64,000 nucleotides of DNA from Desulfobulbaceae bacterium (GTDB lineage: Bacteria > Desulfobacterota > Desulfobulbia > Desulfobulbales > Desulfocapsaceae). The notes below the pieces were generated by a model that searched no databases, was not told where the DNA came from, and saw nothing but the letters and a program-made list of their open reading frames with translations. Location of the stretch: the NCBI GenBank assembly GCA_026988015.1, contig JALSMA010000077.1:1-64000 (forward strand), written 5' to 3'. How positions within the stretch are numbered: the stretch's first letter is position 1; each line of letters starts with the position of its first letter. The position numbers and the translations under genes are program-made. This document shows positions 1 through 10,315 of this stretch, piece after piece.

Positions 1-177
1 TTTGTAACGTATCATGTGCAAGCCTTTTGTTGAGTATTGCTCTGTATGCTTGCATATAGTACTACCTTTTTAAAGTCTTTACTCTACAATAACAGTTGGT
101 TGTGACTTTTTGAGGACAATCTAATTATCATGAAGAGAGAGTAAACACTCATCACTCAAAGGCAAGGGCACGAAAAT

Positions 178-681
178 CTATTTTGCAGGCAGTGTAAACA
201 CCCTCTTTGCAAGTTCTGAATCAAGAAGAAAGAGACCGCTTGAATCATCACCGATCAGACGGAGACGATCCACTATTTCACCAACTGTTGCCTCCTCCTC
301 AACCTGCTCGATGATAAACCAGTCAAGAAAAGCCTTGGCTGCGTGGTCACGCACATCAAGGGACACATCAATCAGGTCGTTGATGAGTTGAGTAACTCCC
401 TGCTCATGGGCAAGTATATGCTCAAATGCTGCCAAAGGAGATGTCCATTCAGTTTCAGGTTTGGCAATAACCTCGAACTGTGCTTTGCCACCCCTTTCAT
501 GTACATAATCATAAATCTTCATGCCATGAAACATCTCCTCCTGAACCTGACCGCGCATCCATTTGGCAAAACCAGAAAGACTGATGGACTGAAAATATGA
601 TTCCATAGCCAGATAAAGATAACTGGAATACATTTCAGCATTAACCTGTTTATTGAGAGCCTTCTCCATTTTCTTTTTCAT
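178..681 (-). CDS. ftnA: Non-haem ferritin, FtnA type (iron storage)
   Basis: Product of 167 aa, the usual length for bacterial ferritin. It oxidises Fe(II) at a di-iron centre and stores it as a mineral in a 24-mer in the cytoplasm. Visible signatures are the first-helix AEMYSSYLYLAMESYF segment (ferroxidase Glu near residue 17), the QEEMFHGMKIYDY helix with the second Glu/His set, and EQVEEEATVGEIVDRL in the fourth helix. No haem-binding bacterioferritin methionine is evident. The ATG is preceded by a good AAGGAG site about 8 nt upstream. An AT palindrome lies just upstream of the ribosome site and could be a metal-regulator operator. Gene family is secure; iron regulation is inferred. Confidence 0.93.
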   Translation of the reverse strand: MKKKMEKALNKQVNAEMYSSYLYLAMESYFQSISLSGFAKWMRGQVQEEMFHGMKIYDYVHERGGKAQFEVIAKPETEWTSPLAAFEHILAHEQGVTQLINDLIDVSLDVRDHAAKAFLDWFIIEQVEEEATVGEIVDRLRLIGDDSSGLFLLDSELAKRVFTLPAK

Positions 682-698
682 TTTTGAACTCCTTCGCT

Positions 699-713
699 AA
701 TAATATGATTATT
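699..713 (-). promoter_or_regulatory. AT-rich palindrome before ferritin gene (possible Fur-like site)
   Basis: AATAAT-ATG-ATTATT is a perfect 6-3-6 inverted repeat about 18-32 bp upstream of the ferritin ATG. By my count about 10 of 19 positions agree with the classical Fur box, so assignment to Fur is weak; the palindrome itself is certain. Confidence 0.3.
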
Positions 714-790
714 TAAATTTCGGTTTGACAGAAACAGACCATATAATACAGGGAGAGGAAGGGAGAAGAAAGAAAAAAGGAACAATGCGG

Positions 791-1363
791 TTATTTCCCT
801 GAAAGGGGCGGCAAGACATTTTCTGAAAACCTGGACACAAAGTTACCAGGCGGAGCATAGCGGCAGACCCAGGTATTTGCCATGACCGAACCTGCAGGGC
901 CACAACCACTCACACGGGCACATCCAATCTCAGCAGTATCCTTCCAGACCACCTGGGTGAAATGGCCAACACCCGAAACAAATCCGGGCTTGCTGTAATC
1001 ATACTGGGGTTCCTCGTCATACCACATCTTCACAACGGAATTTACCCCCATATCGTAGGAGGCCCAAGAGAGGTTTTCACCGTAGCTCGTATCCGAGTGC
1101 CCCGTAGGACAAGTCTCTGCATAAGAGCGGGCCCCTGCCGCAAGCTTTTCAGACCAACTCACCGGAGGAACTCCGTGGAGCGCACGATATCTGCTATGAG
1201 CCTTAACCCACTGAACACTCTCTTCCTTCGTTGCGGCAGCAAGACTTGAAGCTGAACAAAAAAGGCAGCTCACAACAGAAACAATCAGCATCAGATGAAA
1301 AAAAAAAGATCCCTCCAGGCGCACCAAATATCCCACAATCATAAAACGACAGTCACTCATCAT
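791..1363 (-). CDS. Secreted CAP-domain (SCP/PR-1-like) protein
   Basis: About 190 aa with an N-terminal hydrophobic export segment (through about residue 43, ending SSLAAA) followed by one CAP domain. The CAP signatures are visible: YGENLSWASY, GHFTQVVWKDTAEIGCA and the second motif WVCRYAPPGN. CAP proteins are extracytoplasmic; in bacteria their function is mostly unknown, so I assign none. The start overlaps the stop of the upstream cNMP-binding gene by about 10 bp, indicating translational coupling. The exact start is uncertain: ATG at 1363, 1360 or 1342 all keep the signal peptide. Confidence 0.85.
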   Translation of the reverse strand: MMSDCRFMIVGYLVRLEGSFFFHLMLIVSVVSCLFCSASSLAAATKEESVQWVKAHSRYRALHGVPPVSWSEKLAAGARSYAETCPTGHSDTSYGENLSWASYDMGVNSVVKMWYDEEPQYDYSKPGFVSGVGHFTQVVWKDTAEIGCARVSGCGPAGSVMANTWVCRYAPPGNFVSRFSENVLPPLSGK

Positions 1364-2420
1364 CAATACGCTTCATTCCCTCCATGAGCATACCCATGAA
1401 CCCTCCGAGGACATCCATATTCATCTCCTTCCGGGTCAGACCATGAGTGAACTTAAAACGGCCATCATTAATAGCGAGAATATCATAAAAAGCCTCACGC
1501 CCCTCTTTTGCATTAAATCTCGCAAACACCAGCTCACCTTCGTTAAAAAGAAGGCTGGCCTTTTCTTGCCCCACCTCCAGCTTCAACCGCCCTGTCTTCT
1601 GATTAGAATTAATCATCTGACACAACTCAAGGGGCGGGATATCAGCGAGCTGGCCAACCATCCCGGACGACAACTCCTCTGCCCGCTGAAAGTTAATGGT
1701 GGTAATCCTGCTCACCAGAAGTTTGTAAAAGAAGACCTGTAAGGCAGGAAAGCGATTCAGGACGTGACGGAAATTTTTCTGACTGAGACTTGCTATCTGA
1801 CAGGGCTCCATGGCCATGATAGTGGTAGTCACACTGTCTCCTGACAAAAGGCTCATTTCACCAAATACATCCCCTCTTGCCATCTCAGCAAGAGTTACCC
1901 CATCCTCATCCATGACCTCCACCCGGCCATCTATGATAATAAAGAGATTTGATGCAGGATCACCTTTCTGGAGAATGGGAAAGCCCCAGTTATAGTCTTC
2001 AAGTTTCAGGAGTGTGGCAAGATCAAGGAGATCATCATCCGACAGAGGCTGAAAAATTTCGATGGTGCGCAGCAGTCCGGCAAACCTTGCAATGGATTTC
2101 AGCTTCTCCCGCCGCTCTGCTGCAGCAAGCAGCTTCATCTGAATGGTGGCAAACTCTTTTTCCTTCTTAAACTCAAAACGAATGATCCCGGTACAGCCAC
2201 CACACTCAAATTTCGACTTTTTTCTACACCCCTGAAGATACTGTTCATAGGCAATATCTTCTGAGGCCAGCTCGATAAGATCTCTGGTAAGGGTCAGGCA
2301 CGTTGCTTTGGCCGCAGGAAGCTTCAAGACCCCTTCGTCCACATGGAGTTCTTCCCCCACGTTGTAAAGCGGGCAATATCGCTCTTCGGTGATAATAAAA
2401 ACACCGTTACGAAACTGCAT
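1353..2420 (-). CDS. Cyclic-nucleotide-binding domain protein with C-terminal DUF4388 (PATAN-like) domain
   Basis: Product of 355 aa in three parts. Residues 1-100 contain a cysteine cluster (CRKKSKFECGGC) that may bind metal. Residues about 115-240 form a cNMP-binding jelly roll, with FPILQKGDPASNLFIIIDG and the phosphate-cassette region GDVFGEMSLLSGD. Residues about 255-350 match a DUF4388-type domain (GQLADIPPLELCQMINSNQKTGRLKLE). No membrane segment or HTH is seen, so it is a cytoplasmic signalling adaptor rather than a CRP-type activator. DUF4388 occurs in Deltaproteobacterial signalling proteins, often near gliding or two-component functions. The ligand is unknown. It overlaps the CAP gene downstream. 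Confidence 0.8.
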   Translation of the reverse strand: MQFRNGVFIITEERYCPLYNVGEELHVDEGVLKLPAAKATCLTLTRDLIELASEDIAYEQYLQGCRKKSKFECGGCTGIIRFEFKKEKEFATIQMKLLAAAERREKLKSIARFAGLLRTIEIFQPLSDDDLLDLATLLKLEDYNWGFPILQKGDPASNLFIIIDGRVEVMDEDGVTLAEMARGDVFGEMSLLSGDSVTTTIMAMEPCQIASLSQKNFRHVLNRFPALQVFFYKLLVSRITTINFQRAEELSSGMVGQLADIPPLELCQMINSNQKTGRLKLEVGQEKASLLFNEGELVFARFNAKEGREAFYDILAINDGRFKFTHGLTRKEMNMDVLGGFMGMLMEGMKRIDDE

Positions 2421-2469
2421 GATTCACCCCCCGCACCCTGTCATCTGAAGAGCTCCTTTCAATATCATA

Positions 2470-2802
2470 TTAATCAGATCGCCCGAAAAACAGATAAATA
2501 AGAAACCCCACCAGCGCAGCCCCTCCAAAGAGCACTGGAAGGACTTTTGAAACCTGCAACTCATCCCCAACAACCAGAGTGTTCATATATTCAGTACCGG
2601 TTACCCACCAGACACCAACAAAACAGGTTATGACAATCAGATCCTTGAAAGACTGCTTATAGAGAAGGTAAAGGATCAACAGAACAAAAGGGACCATAAA
2701 CCAAGGGTTGCTAAAAAGTCCGACATAATCAACATCTGCAACCTGTTCTTGGATATGAGTGGACTCAATCCAATCCATCACCTTTGACACAAATTCGCCC
2801 AT
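2470..2802 (-). CDS. Small membrane protein of unknown function
   Basis: About 110 aa with two hydrophobic segments (around WFMVPFVLLILYLLY and VLPVLFGGAALVGFLIYLFF) separated by a third weaker one, so probably an integral inner-membrane protein. I do not recognise a family. ATG at 2802 is chosen over a TTG two codons upstream. It lies about 50 bp upstream of the cNMP-binding gene on the same strand and may be co-transcribed with it. Confidence 0.65.
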   Translation of the reverse strand: MGEFVSKVMDWIESTHIQEQVADVDYVGLFSNPWFMVPFVLLILYLLYKQSFKDLIVITCFVGVWWVTGTEYMNTLVVGDELQVSKVLPVLFGGAALVGFLIYLFFGRSD

Positions 2803-2998
2803 AAGCAACCCACCATGACTCAGATTCCACGATTAGGACTCTGCAACAGAGCAATCACAAAAAAAACGCCCCCACCACAAGCCCTCTATTTTACACTTCT
2901 TTCAGTGTAGCTCATGACCTCTTTTTTTTCACGAAAACTTTTGCAGAAGCGCCAAGAAAACAATAACGACACCCAAACAGGCAACAATGTCACAAAAA

Positions 2999-3044
2999 GG
3001 ACATTTTTGTACATTACGATTTACTTTTGTTTACATTTTTGTAA
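2999..3044 (+). promoter_or_regulatory. Two upstream palindromes, possible enhancer-binding-protein sites for glnK-amt
   Basis: TTACATTTTTGTAA (3031-3044) is a perfect 5-4-5 palindrome. A second copy, GGACATTTTTGTAC (2999-3012), shares 11 of 14 bases. The copies are spaced 32 bp apart, close to three helical turns. They lie about 85-130 bp upstream of the sigma-54-like promoter, the usual placement for activator sites. The sequence is not the enteric NtrC consensus; identity of the activator is unknown. Confidence 0.45.
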
Positions 3045-3536
<492 letters not shown>

Positions 3537-3571
3537 ATACATACAAAGAGTAAACCAAGGAGGAATTTCCA

Positions 3572-4900
3572 GTGAAGAAAATAGCTTGGGCACTGGCCCT
3601 GTTTTTAACAATACCTGCAGCTGCAATGGCAGGAGAAGAAGTGATAAACATCACCATTGGCAGCAACAAAGAAGCGATTGATCTGCTCCAGACCAATCTC
3701 AATTATGTCTGGACTCTGGTTGCAGCATGCCTCGTCTTTTTCATGCAGGCCGGTTTTGCCATGGTGGAATCGGGATTCACCCGCGCCAAAAGTGCCGTAA
3801 ACATAATGATGAAAAATCTCATGGACTTCTCCATGGGCTCCATTGCCTTCTGGGCCATCGGGTTTGGTATTATGTTCGGTACCTCCGGCACAGGCTGGTT
3901 TGGAACAGACGGTTTCTTTCTCTCAGGCTGGGAAGGCCCGGATGGAGACCAGTGGGTTCTTGCATTCTGGATGTTCCAGTGTGTGTTCGCAGCAACTGCC
4001 GCCACAATTGTTTCAGGTGCAGTGGCCGAACGAACCAAGTTCATCGGGTATCTGATCTACTCAGTCGTACTCTGTGCCATTATTTATCCAGTATTCGGCT
4101 CCTGGGCATGGGGATCACTCCTCAACGGAAGCGGTTGGCTCGAAGGAATGGGATTTATCGACTTTGCAGGGTCCACAGTTGTTCACTCCATTGGTGGCTG
4201 GGCTGCACTGGCCGGAGCAATCGTACTTGGCCCCCGTCTTGGAAAGTATGGAAAAAACGGTGAAGTTCGTGCCATTCCTGGCCACAACATCCCCATGGCA
4301 GCAATTGGTGTTTTCATCCTCTGGCTTGGCTGGTTCGGTTTCAACCCCGGTTCCACCACCACCGGTGACAGCTCCATCGCCATGATCTTTGTAACCACAA
4401 ACCTCTCCGCTGCTGCAGGAGCAATATTTGCCATGTTTACCTCATGGATCATGTTTAAAAAGCCTGACATTGGCATGAGCTTAAACGGAGCACTGGCAGG
4501 GCTGGTAGGAATTACAGCAGGATGTGCAAATGTAGCCCCATCAAGCGCCATCATCATCGGTGCAATCTCCGGAGTACTGGTTGTCCTCTCAGTTGTTACC
4601 ATTGACAAGATGCACATTGATGACCCGGTAGGTGCAGTCTCCGTACATGGCGTTTGCGGAGCCTGGGGTACCCTTGCTGCAGGACTCTTCAACATGGGTG
4701 GGACCAACATGAAAATAATAACCACTCAGCTAATTGGAATTGGTGCTGCGTTTATATGGGCATTTGGCGCAGCATTCATCCTCTTCAAAGTGATTGACAT
4801 GACCATAGGCCTTAGAATCAGTAAGGAAGACGAGATGCTCGGTGTTGACATCACCGAACACGGTGCCCATGCATACAACGACTTTCAGACCCTGAATTAG
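3572..4900 (+). CDS. amtB: Ammonium transporter, Amt/MEP/Rh family
   Basis: Product of 442 aa with an N-terminal signal-like segment (MKKIAWALALFLTIPAAAMAG) and about eleven membrane helices. Family signatures include QAGFAMVESGFTRAKS, the HSIGGWAALAGAIVLGPR segment holding the first pore histidine, and DPVGAVSVHGVCGAWGTLAAGLF with the second. It forms a trimeric ammonium channel in the inner membrane. Start is GTG at 3572 with a clear AAGGAGG site 8 nt upstream. Its pairing with glnK indicates PII-gated, nitrogen-regulated uptake. Confidence 0.96.
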   Translation: MKKIAWALALFLTIPAAAMAGEEVINITIGSNKEAIDLLQTNLNYVWTLVAACLVFFMQAGFAMVESGFTRAKSAVNIMMKNLMDFSMGSIAFWAIGFGIMFGTSGTGWFGTDGFFLSGWEGPDGDQWVLAFWMFQCVFAATAATIVSGAVAERTKFIGYLIYSVVLCAIIYPVFGSWAWGSLLNGSGWLEGMGFIDFAGSTVVHSIGGWAALAGAIVLGPRLGKYGKNGEVRAIPGHNIPMAAIGVFILWLGWFGFNPGSTTTGDSSIAMIFVTTNLSAAAGAIFAMFTSWIMFKKPDIGMSLNGALAGLVGITAGCANVAPSSAIIIGAISGVLVVLSVVTIDKMHIDDPVGAVSVHGVCGAWGTLAAGLFNMGGTNMKIITTQLIGIGAAFIWAFGAAFILFKVIDMTIGLRISKEDEMLGVDITEHGAHAYNDFQTLN

Positions 4901-4919
4901 TCTGAACAAACTCCTCCTC

Positions 4920-4963
4920 GACCGCCCCTGCTTCTCCCGCTTTTCCTCCTTGCAGGGGTGGTC
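4920..4963 (+). terminator. Hairpin terminator after amtB
   Basis: Twelve-base arms (GACCGCCCCTGC and GCAGGGGTGGTC, one G-U pair) with a 20-nt pyrimidine-rich loop, followed by a short T-rich run. It lies 20 bp after the amtB stop and before the convergent recD end. Confidence 0.55.
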
Positions 4964-5099
4964 GTTTCACTTTTCCCTGAACTCGATCCCCTGACAATTT
5001 CCCTATAACAGGTTGAAAGAAAAACATCCAATCCACCACCAAATTTGTAAAAAAAACAGACCGTCCCCCCTCACCGGTTAAGATTTTCTGTCAGCACCA

Positions 5100-6755
5100 C
5101 TATTCATCAGGCCTCTGCTCTTCCGCACCAAGTAACTCAGCAAGTCCGCTGGACCTGGTAACTTTCTCTGTCACTGCTGCATCAAACACGAATCGCTCAG
5201 TTCTCAGCATCACACTCTCCCTTGCCCGGGTTACAGCAGTATACAACAGCTCCCTGCTGACAACCGCACTGATTTTATCCGGCAGTACCACCAAAACTTC
5301 CTCAAACTCTGCCCCCTGACTCTTGTGAATGGTGAGAGCATATACCGTTTCACAGCAACCAAGTCGTGCGGGAAGCAGCCCCTGCAACCGGCCATCCGGT
5401 TTCTTAAACCAGATTTTCAGCACATCCGGCTTCACAGGATCCGGCAAACAGAGCCCTATATCACCATTGTATAGATCAAGGCCGTATTCATTTCTGGTCA
5501 CCATCACCGGCCTGCCGCGGTACCAGCTATCACTGGAACAATCATATCCTCTTTTGGTGAGATAACGTTCCACAGCCGCATTCACCATATGAACACCTGA
5601 AGGCCCATGGCGCATAGCGCAGAGGATCTTAAACGCATTAAAACTGTCAAAGAGCAGCTCATACGATTCAAGGTCTGTCGCGACAGCAACAGCTTCCATA
5701 TATCGAGAATAAATACTTCCTCCATATTCAGCCACTTCTCCATGAAGCAGGGTTACGTTGACAGGCTCGTCAGCAACAAGAACAGACCAGGCCCGGCCAG
5801 CTTCTCCTCCGTTAATGACAGCAGCAAACTTTCTGATGCCTTCATTAAATCGATAACTATGCTGCAGCCCCACCGTATTGCCAGGCAGAGAGTGAATCAT
5901 ATCCGCAAACACCGTACCTGACTCCACCGAAACGAGCTGATCCTTATCGCCGAGAAGAATGAGGCGACTCCCAGGTCGTAGAGCATCCACAAGCTTACTC
6001 ATCAGTGCCAGATCAACCATGGATGCCTCATCGATCACCACCACATCATAGCCTAGCGGGTTAGCCGCAGTGTGCCGAAAAAACGGTGAATAATGTTTCA
6101 CACCGAGAAGGCGATGAATGGTAAAGGCCCGCTCCGGAATTCCCTCCCCGCTGACCCCTGCCGCATGCAATCGCTCCCTTGAAGAACTGACTGATTCCTG
6201 GAGACGCATGGCAGCCTTGCCGGTGGGAGCAGCAAGTGCAACTTTGAGTTGCCCTCCACAGGCGCTCTGTAAAAGGGCAAGAATATTTACAACAACGGTG
6301 GTTTTCCCAGTTCCCGGCCCTCCGGAGATGATCAGAAATCGTCTCTCCAGGGCCTGAACAGCTGCATATCTCTGCCAGTCTGCTCCCCCGGGAGATTCCG
6401 GAAATAAAATATCAAGGAGAGCTCCATTAACTGGCAGGCTTGCGGAATCTGCGACCATCTTTTGTACCTGGGTGGCAAGGCGCTGTTCATACTGAAAGGT
6501 ACGCTGCAAATAGAGTCGATCACCGGCCAGACAGAGAGGATGCGCTCCACTGCCATCTCCAGTGAGATTGGATGCCAGCACTATATCTTGTTCTCCCCTG
6601 CCAAGCAGCAGACAGGAATCACCAGCTGCCAGGCTCTCTGAAAGCCTGCAGACAATCCCTTCAAACAGCTTTCTTTTCTCCGTTGAAAGAATGCTTCGCC
6701 TGGCCAGAAATTTTGCAAATTCGCGATCAAGCAGGCTGCTGTTGGCCTCCCGCAT
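5100..6755 (-). CDS. recD: Exodeoxyribonuclease V alpha subunit (RecD helicase)
   Basis: About 551 aa from the ATG at 6755, which shares an ATGA overlap with the recB stop; a start six codons upstream is also possible. It is the 5'-3' SF1B motor of RecBCD. Motif I is SGGPGTGKTTVVV at about residue 150; motif II is VVIDEASMVD; motif III GSRLILLGDKDQL; motif VI is YTAVTRARESVML, with ALTIHKSQGAEF upstream. Last gene of a recC-recB-recD unit with overlapping ends, so translationally coupled. Works with RecB and RecC in double-strand break repair and linear DNA degradation. Confidence 0.95.
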   Translation of the reverse strand: MREANSSLLDREFAKFLARRSILSTEKRKLFEGIVCRLSESLAAGDSCLLLGRGEQDIVLASNLTGDGSGAHPLCLAGDRLYLQRTFQYEQRLATQVQKMVADSASLPVNGALLDILFPESPGGADWQRYAAVQALERRFLIISGGPGTGKTTVVVNILALLQSACGGQLKVALAAPTGKAAMRLQESVSSSRERLHAAGVSGEGIPERAFTIHRLLGVKHYSPFFRHTAANPLGYDVVVIDEASMVDLALMSKLVDALRPGSRLILLGDKDQLVSVESGTVFADMIHSLPGNTVGLQHSYRFNEGIRKFAAVINGGEAGRAWSVLVADEPVNVTLLHGEVAEYGGSIYSRYMEAVAVATDLESYELLFDSFNAFKILCAMRHGPSGVHMVNAAVERYLTKRGYDCSSDSWYRGRPVMVTRNEYGLDLYNGDIGLCLPDPVKPDVLKIWFKKPDGRLQGLLPARLGCCETVYALTIHKSQGAEFEEVLVVLPDKISAVVSRELLYTAVTRARESVMLRTERFVFDAAVTEKVTRSSGLAELLGAEEQRPDE

Positions 6756-9700
6756 CACTTCGCCCCCATACATTCAGACAATTTTTCAAGTACGGACAGT
6801 TCCGGTCTGTCAAAAAACACACCACTTCCAGGACATTCCGGCCTCATCCCCCGTGCAAAGAGATAAAACACTCCGCCAAAATCCTTTTCATAGGAATAAC
6901 CATCCAACGTAGCTACCAGGAAACGGTGCAAAACAAGGGTGTAGATCCAGTACTGCAGACCATAGTTATGACCATGCATTGCAGCTACTAAATTTTCGGC
7001 TGAGTAATCGGCAAGGGAATTTCCAAGAAAATTCGTTTTATAATCAATGACATAGTATTTCTCTTGAAAGCGGCAGACGAGATCAATAAATCCAGTGAGA
7101 AATCCTTTGAGAGTCCGTTCAGGAACTGCCTGTACAACAGGTGAAAAGTCAAGCACGGTATTTAAGTATTCGGTGGATCCTTCGCGAAGATGGAAATAAA
7201 AAGGCATCTCTTTCAGCACATCCCTCTCCTCCAGGTCTGAGAGACAAAATGTGTCTCCTTCCCGCCCTAATGGCAGGGGTGTCCTTGTGACATCACGAAG
7301 CAGTGCCATCAGTTGGAGACTCTCCGCTTTTACCCCAAACCTGCGACACTGCGCCAGGCACTTTTCACCATAATCCATTTCAGCAGCCAGCAGAGAAAAA
7401 GGGTAATCCTCAAGCAGCCCATGGACAACATTGCCAAGCCCGGCACCAAACGGAAGTGAATGAATCTGTGTCCCCTGAAGATCTTCCTTCACCTCTCGGG
7501 GCATGACAGCAGCGCCCCTCAAAGAAACTGGATGAGTATGGGCAGCCAAAGCAGAATAACTGGTCATCAGCCACTCCGCCGGAAGTGATTCACGAGAGAA
7601 CTCTCTGCAGCTAAACTCTGCCCTTTCTACTGCTCCCGGCAGATATTCTCCAGGCCCTTCCACAGCAGAGGCATCCATACTCCACAAATCAACCGAAGGA
7701 TGTTCACAAAGTTCTCTGAATCTATCAGTCTGCTCATGGATTCCATCACAACCCTCAAGTGCCAGGACCCAGGCGAGAGCAGACTCCTTTGAATCCATGG
7801 AAAACTTCCCCCCCTGAACATCTGCCCAAAAGGTGTAGCAACGTGCACTGGCCCTTGTCAGTGCGACATAGAGAAGCCTGACCTCTTCAGCCAATTCCTC
7901 ATTCAGAGCAACTTGCAACCGCTTCTCAAAATGAGGAGAACCAAGGTCTGCCACCCGGTTGTTCTCCTCATCATGATAGAAAACGCAATGCTTTTCACCT
8001 TTTAGAAACCCAGGACGGTACCAGAGATAGGGACAGAACACCACTGGATACTCCAACCCCTTCACCGCATGCATGGTCACAACCTTTACAGCCTGCTCGT
8101 CACTTTCAAGGCGCAGTTGGGCACTTTCAAACTCTTCTGGATTATCCATCTGAGATGACAGGTACTGCAGGGTCTGAAAAAAATGCAGATTATCACGACG
8201 CTCCCTTTCCTGAAGTAGCTCCACAAGGTGTTGGATATTGGAAATTCGTCGTTCTGCAAAAGGGACTCTGCAGAGATGTTCAAAGACGGATTCTACAGCA
8301 AAAAGATCATTCATCATGGCAAGAATCCCTTTTTCTTCCCATAAAGCATGGTATCCCAGAAAACGTTCCATCCATGAATTCATAGCCTGGTCATCACTAA
8401 ATTGGCGATAAAGCTCCTGTGCATTCATCCCAAACCAGTCGGAACTCATGGCCGAGCGTAACAGGCAAAGGTCTGATGGAAGGGCCACAGCCTCAGCCAC
8501 TCGTAACAAATCTCCACAGTCCCTAGTCTCAAATACTGTCTTTCTACTGAGGATAACAGCAGGAATCCCCGCAGCAGAAAGGGACTCCTGAAAAGATTCC
8601 GCCTGCTTATGGCTACGAACCAGGATGGCAATGTCCCCTGCTGTGAGCTGTCTCTGCTCCCCCACATCCACCTGCAAAGATGCCGCGCCAAGCAATTTTG
8701 CAACCTCCCCAACCACAAAAGGCTCCAGATATTCTCTGACCTTCCCGGATGTCCATCGCTTCGGCTTTTTCCCGCTCTCACCTAAAGAGCCCAGACTGCA
8801 ATAAACCATTGCTGCTTGAACGGTTTCATCCTGCAGCAACTGCCAACTCTCCGGAGGCCTGGCAGCACCCACCCTTGTGTAAAACAGCTCGGGATTGACA
8901 AAGGCATCGGCGTTGTCCCTTTGCAGAAAAAGTGCATTCACAGCCTCCACCAAATATGGATTTGACCGGTAGTTTTTTTCAAGCCCCAGAAGATTATCCG
9001 CAGATCGTCTTGCCTGAAAATAGGCTTCAATATCTGCCCCCCTGAACTTATAAATAGCCTGTTTGGGATCACCAATGAGAAAGAGATAATGCTCCTTGGC
9101 ATTCGTCCCGAACAGACTTGAAAAGATACGATATTGGGCAGTATCCGTGTCCTGGAATTCATCGATAAGTGCCACTCTGAAACGACTGCCAAGTGCCTGC
9201 CGCAACACCTCACCACCATCCCCCCTCAGCGCATTGGCAAGGGACAGGATCAGATCATCAAAGGAAAAACGGCCCTGTTCAAAAAGCCGTTTACGAAGGT
9301 CTGTCTGCAGAGTACGGACAAGAGTGACACGCCAGACACAGACGGCCTCCCTGCATGCTGCAATAAAACGGGTCAACTCATCACCAGCCAGCGGATAATG
9401 TTCAAGAAATATTCTTTTTTTATCAGCACCCCGCAACCTGTTCCCATTCAGTTGACCCATCAATCCCGAAGGACCAAGCAGTTCAATGCCAGAAACCAGA
9501 GGCTGATCATGACCCGAAAAAAATTGTACCAACTGTTCCCACCACTGCTCAAAAGTGTCTGAAAATTGTTTCTTAAACATATTCTGCTGAATACCATCTT
9601 CCAGGTGGCCTTTCAGATCTGTAGAGTTATCCTGCCACCAATCCTGCAGTGACACAAGGGCAGAATCCACAGCAACAAGAGCATCAGCCACCGCCACCCC

Positions 9701-10315
9701 ATCATCAGGATCGATACGATCCTCCTGACCAACCCCCCGAACAGTCGCATACAGCGATTCAGGGCTGGGAAATTGGCTCACAAAGAGAGAACAGTGGAAA
9801 AGCGGCAACGCATACATTGAATTGCGCCAGAAATCCGCAACCAGCTCTTCTTTAACCTGTGAAATATCTGCTGTGAGCTCCATATCAAAGAGCTGACCGG
9901 ATTCCAGGGCCTGCTCTCTCAGCATCCGCTGACAAAACCCGTGGATGGTAAAAATCGCCGCCTTATCCATATCAAGAAGTGCAGTCTCAAGCCTGGTACA
10001 CGCAAGATGTTTATCTGAAAGACCCGCAAGGTAGGACACAAGAACCGGATCCATCTTCTCATCACCCTGCCCGGCTAGAACGCCTCTGGCCTCGACCAGC
10101 CGAGAACGAACTCTCGAGCGTAACTCTTCCGTGGCAGCCCGGGTGTAACTCACCACCAGAATCTTATCTACCGCCACGTCAAACTCAACTACAAAACGCA
10201 ATACCAGTATGGCGATGGCGTAGGTTTTACCGGTTCCCGCACTCGCCTCAACCACATTTACTCCTTTCTCCAGATCAGCGGTTGCCGCATCAAATGTTCT
10301 ACACTTTTCTGACAT
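6755..10315 (-). CDS. recB: Exodeoxyribonuclease V beta subunit (RecB helicase-nuclease)
   Basis: About 1186 aa starting at MSEKCRTFDAA. A 36-residue upstream reading-frame extension is rejected because it would overlap recC by 125 bp and looks non-coding. Walker A is VEASAGTGKTYAIA near residue 30; motif II is VALIDEFQDTDTAQYRIF; a UvrD-type C-terminal helicase part contains VVTMHAVKGLEYPVVF and VALTRASARCY. The C-terminal nuclease domain shows the active-site YYVIDYKTNFLG. It is the 3'-5' motor and sole nuclease of RecBCD. Its start overlaps the recC stop by 17 bp. Confidence 0.96.
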   Translation of the reverse strand: MSEKCRTFDAATADLEKGVNVVEASAGTGKTYAIAILVLRFVVEFDVAVDKILVVSYTRAATEELRSRVRSRLVEARGVLAGQGDEKMDPVLVSYLAGLSDKHLACTRLETALLDMDKAAIFTIHGFCQRMLREQALESGQLFDMELTADISQVKEELVADFWRNSMYALPLFHCSLFVSQFPSPESLYATVRGVGQEDRIDPDDGVAVADALVAVDSALVSLQDWWQDNSTDLKGHLEDGIQQNMFKKQFSDTFEQWWEQLVQFFSGHDQPLVSGIELLGPSGLMGQLNGNRLRGADKKRIFLEHYPLAGDELTRFIAACREAVCVWRVTLVRTLQTDLRKRLFEQGRFSFDDLILSLANALRGDGGEVLRQALGSRFRVALIDEFQDTDTAQYRIFSSLFGTNAKEHYLFLIGDPKQAIYKFRGADIEAYFQARRSADNLLGLEKNYRSNPYLVEAVNALFLQRDNADAFVNPELFYTRVGAARPPESWQLLQDETVQAAMVYCSLGSLGESGKKPKRWTSGKVREYLEPFVVGEVAKLLGAASLQVDVGEQRQLTAGDIAILVRSHKQAESFQESLSAAGIPAVILSRKTVFETRDCGDLLRVAEAVALPSDLCLLRSAMSSDWFGMNAQELYRQFSDDQAMNSWMERFLGYHALWEEKGILAMMNDLFAVESVFEHLCRVPFAERRISNIQHLVELLQERERRDNLHFFQTLQYLSSQMDNPEEFESAQLRLESDEQAVKVVTMHAVKGLEYPVVFCPYLWYRPGFLKGEKHCVFYHDEENNRVADLGSPHFEKRLQVALNEELAEEVRLLYVALTRASARCYTFWADVQGGKFSMDSKESALAWVLALEGCDGIHEQTDRFRELCEHPSVDLWSMDASAVEGPGEYLPGAVERAEFSCREFSRESLPAEWLMTSYSALAAHTHPVSLRGAAVMPREVKEDLQGTQIHSLPFGAGLGNVVHGLLEDYPFSLLAAEMDYGEKCLAQCRRFGVKAESLQLMALLRDVTRTPLPLGREGDTFCLSDLEERDVLKEMPFYFHLREGSTEYLNTVLDFSPVVQAVPERTLKGFLTGFIDLVCRFQEKYYVIDYKTNFLGNSLADYSAENLVAAMHGHNYGLQYWIYTLVLHRFLVATLDGYSYEKDFGGVFYLFARGMRPECPGSGVFFDRPELSVLEKLSECMGAK

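Noticed and set aside
4183..4725. A long antisense open frame across amtB
   Set aside because: No ribosome site or recognisable protein; it is a shadow of the strongly coding amtB.
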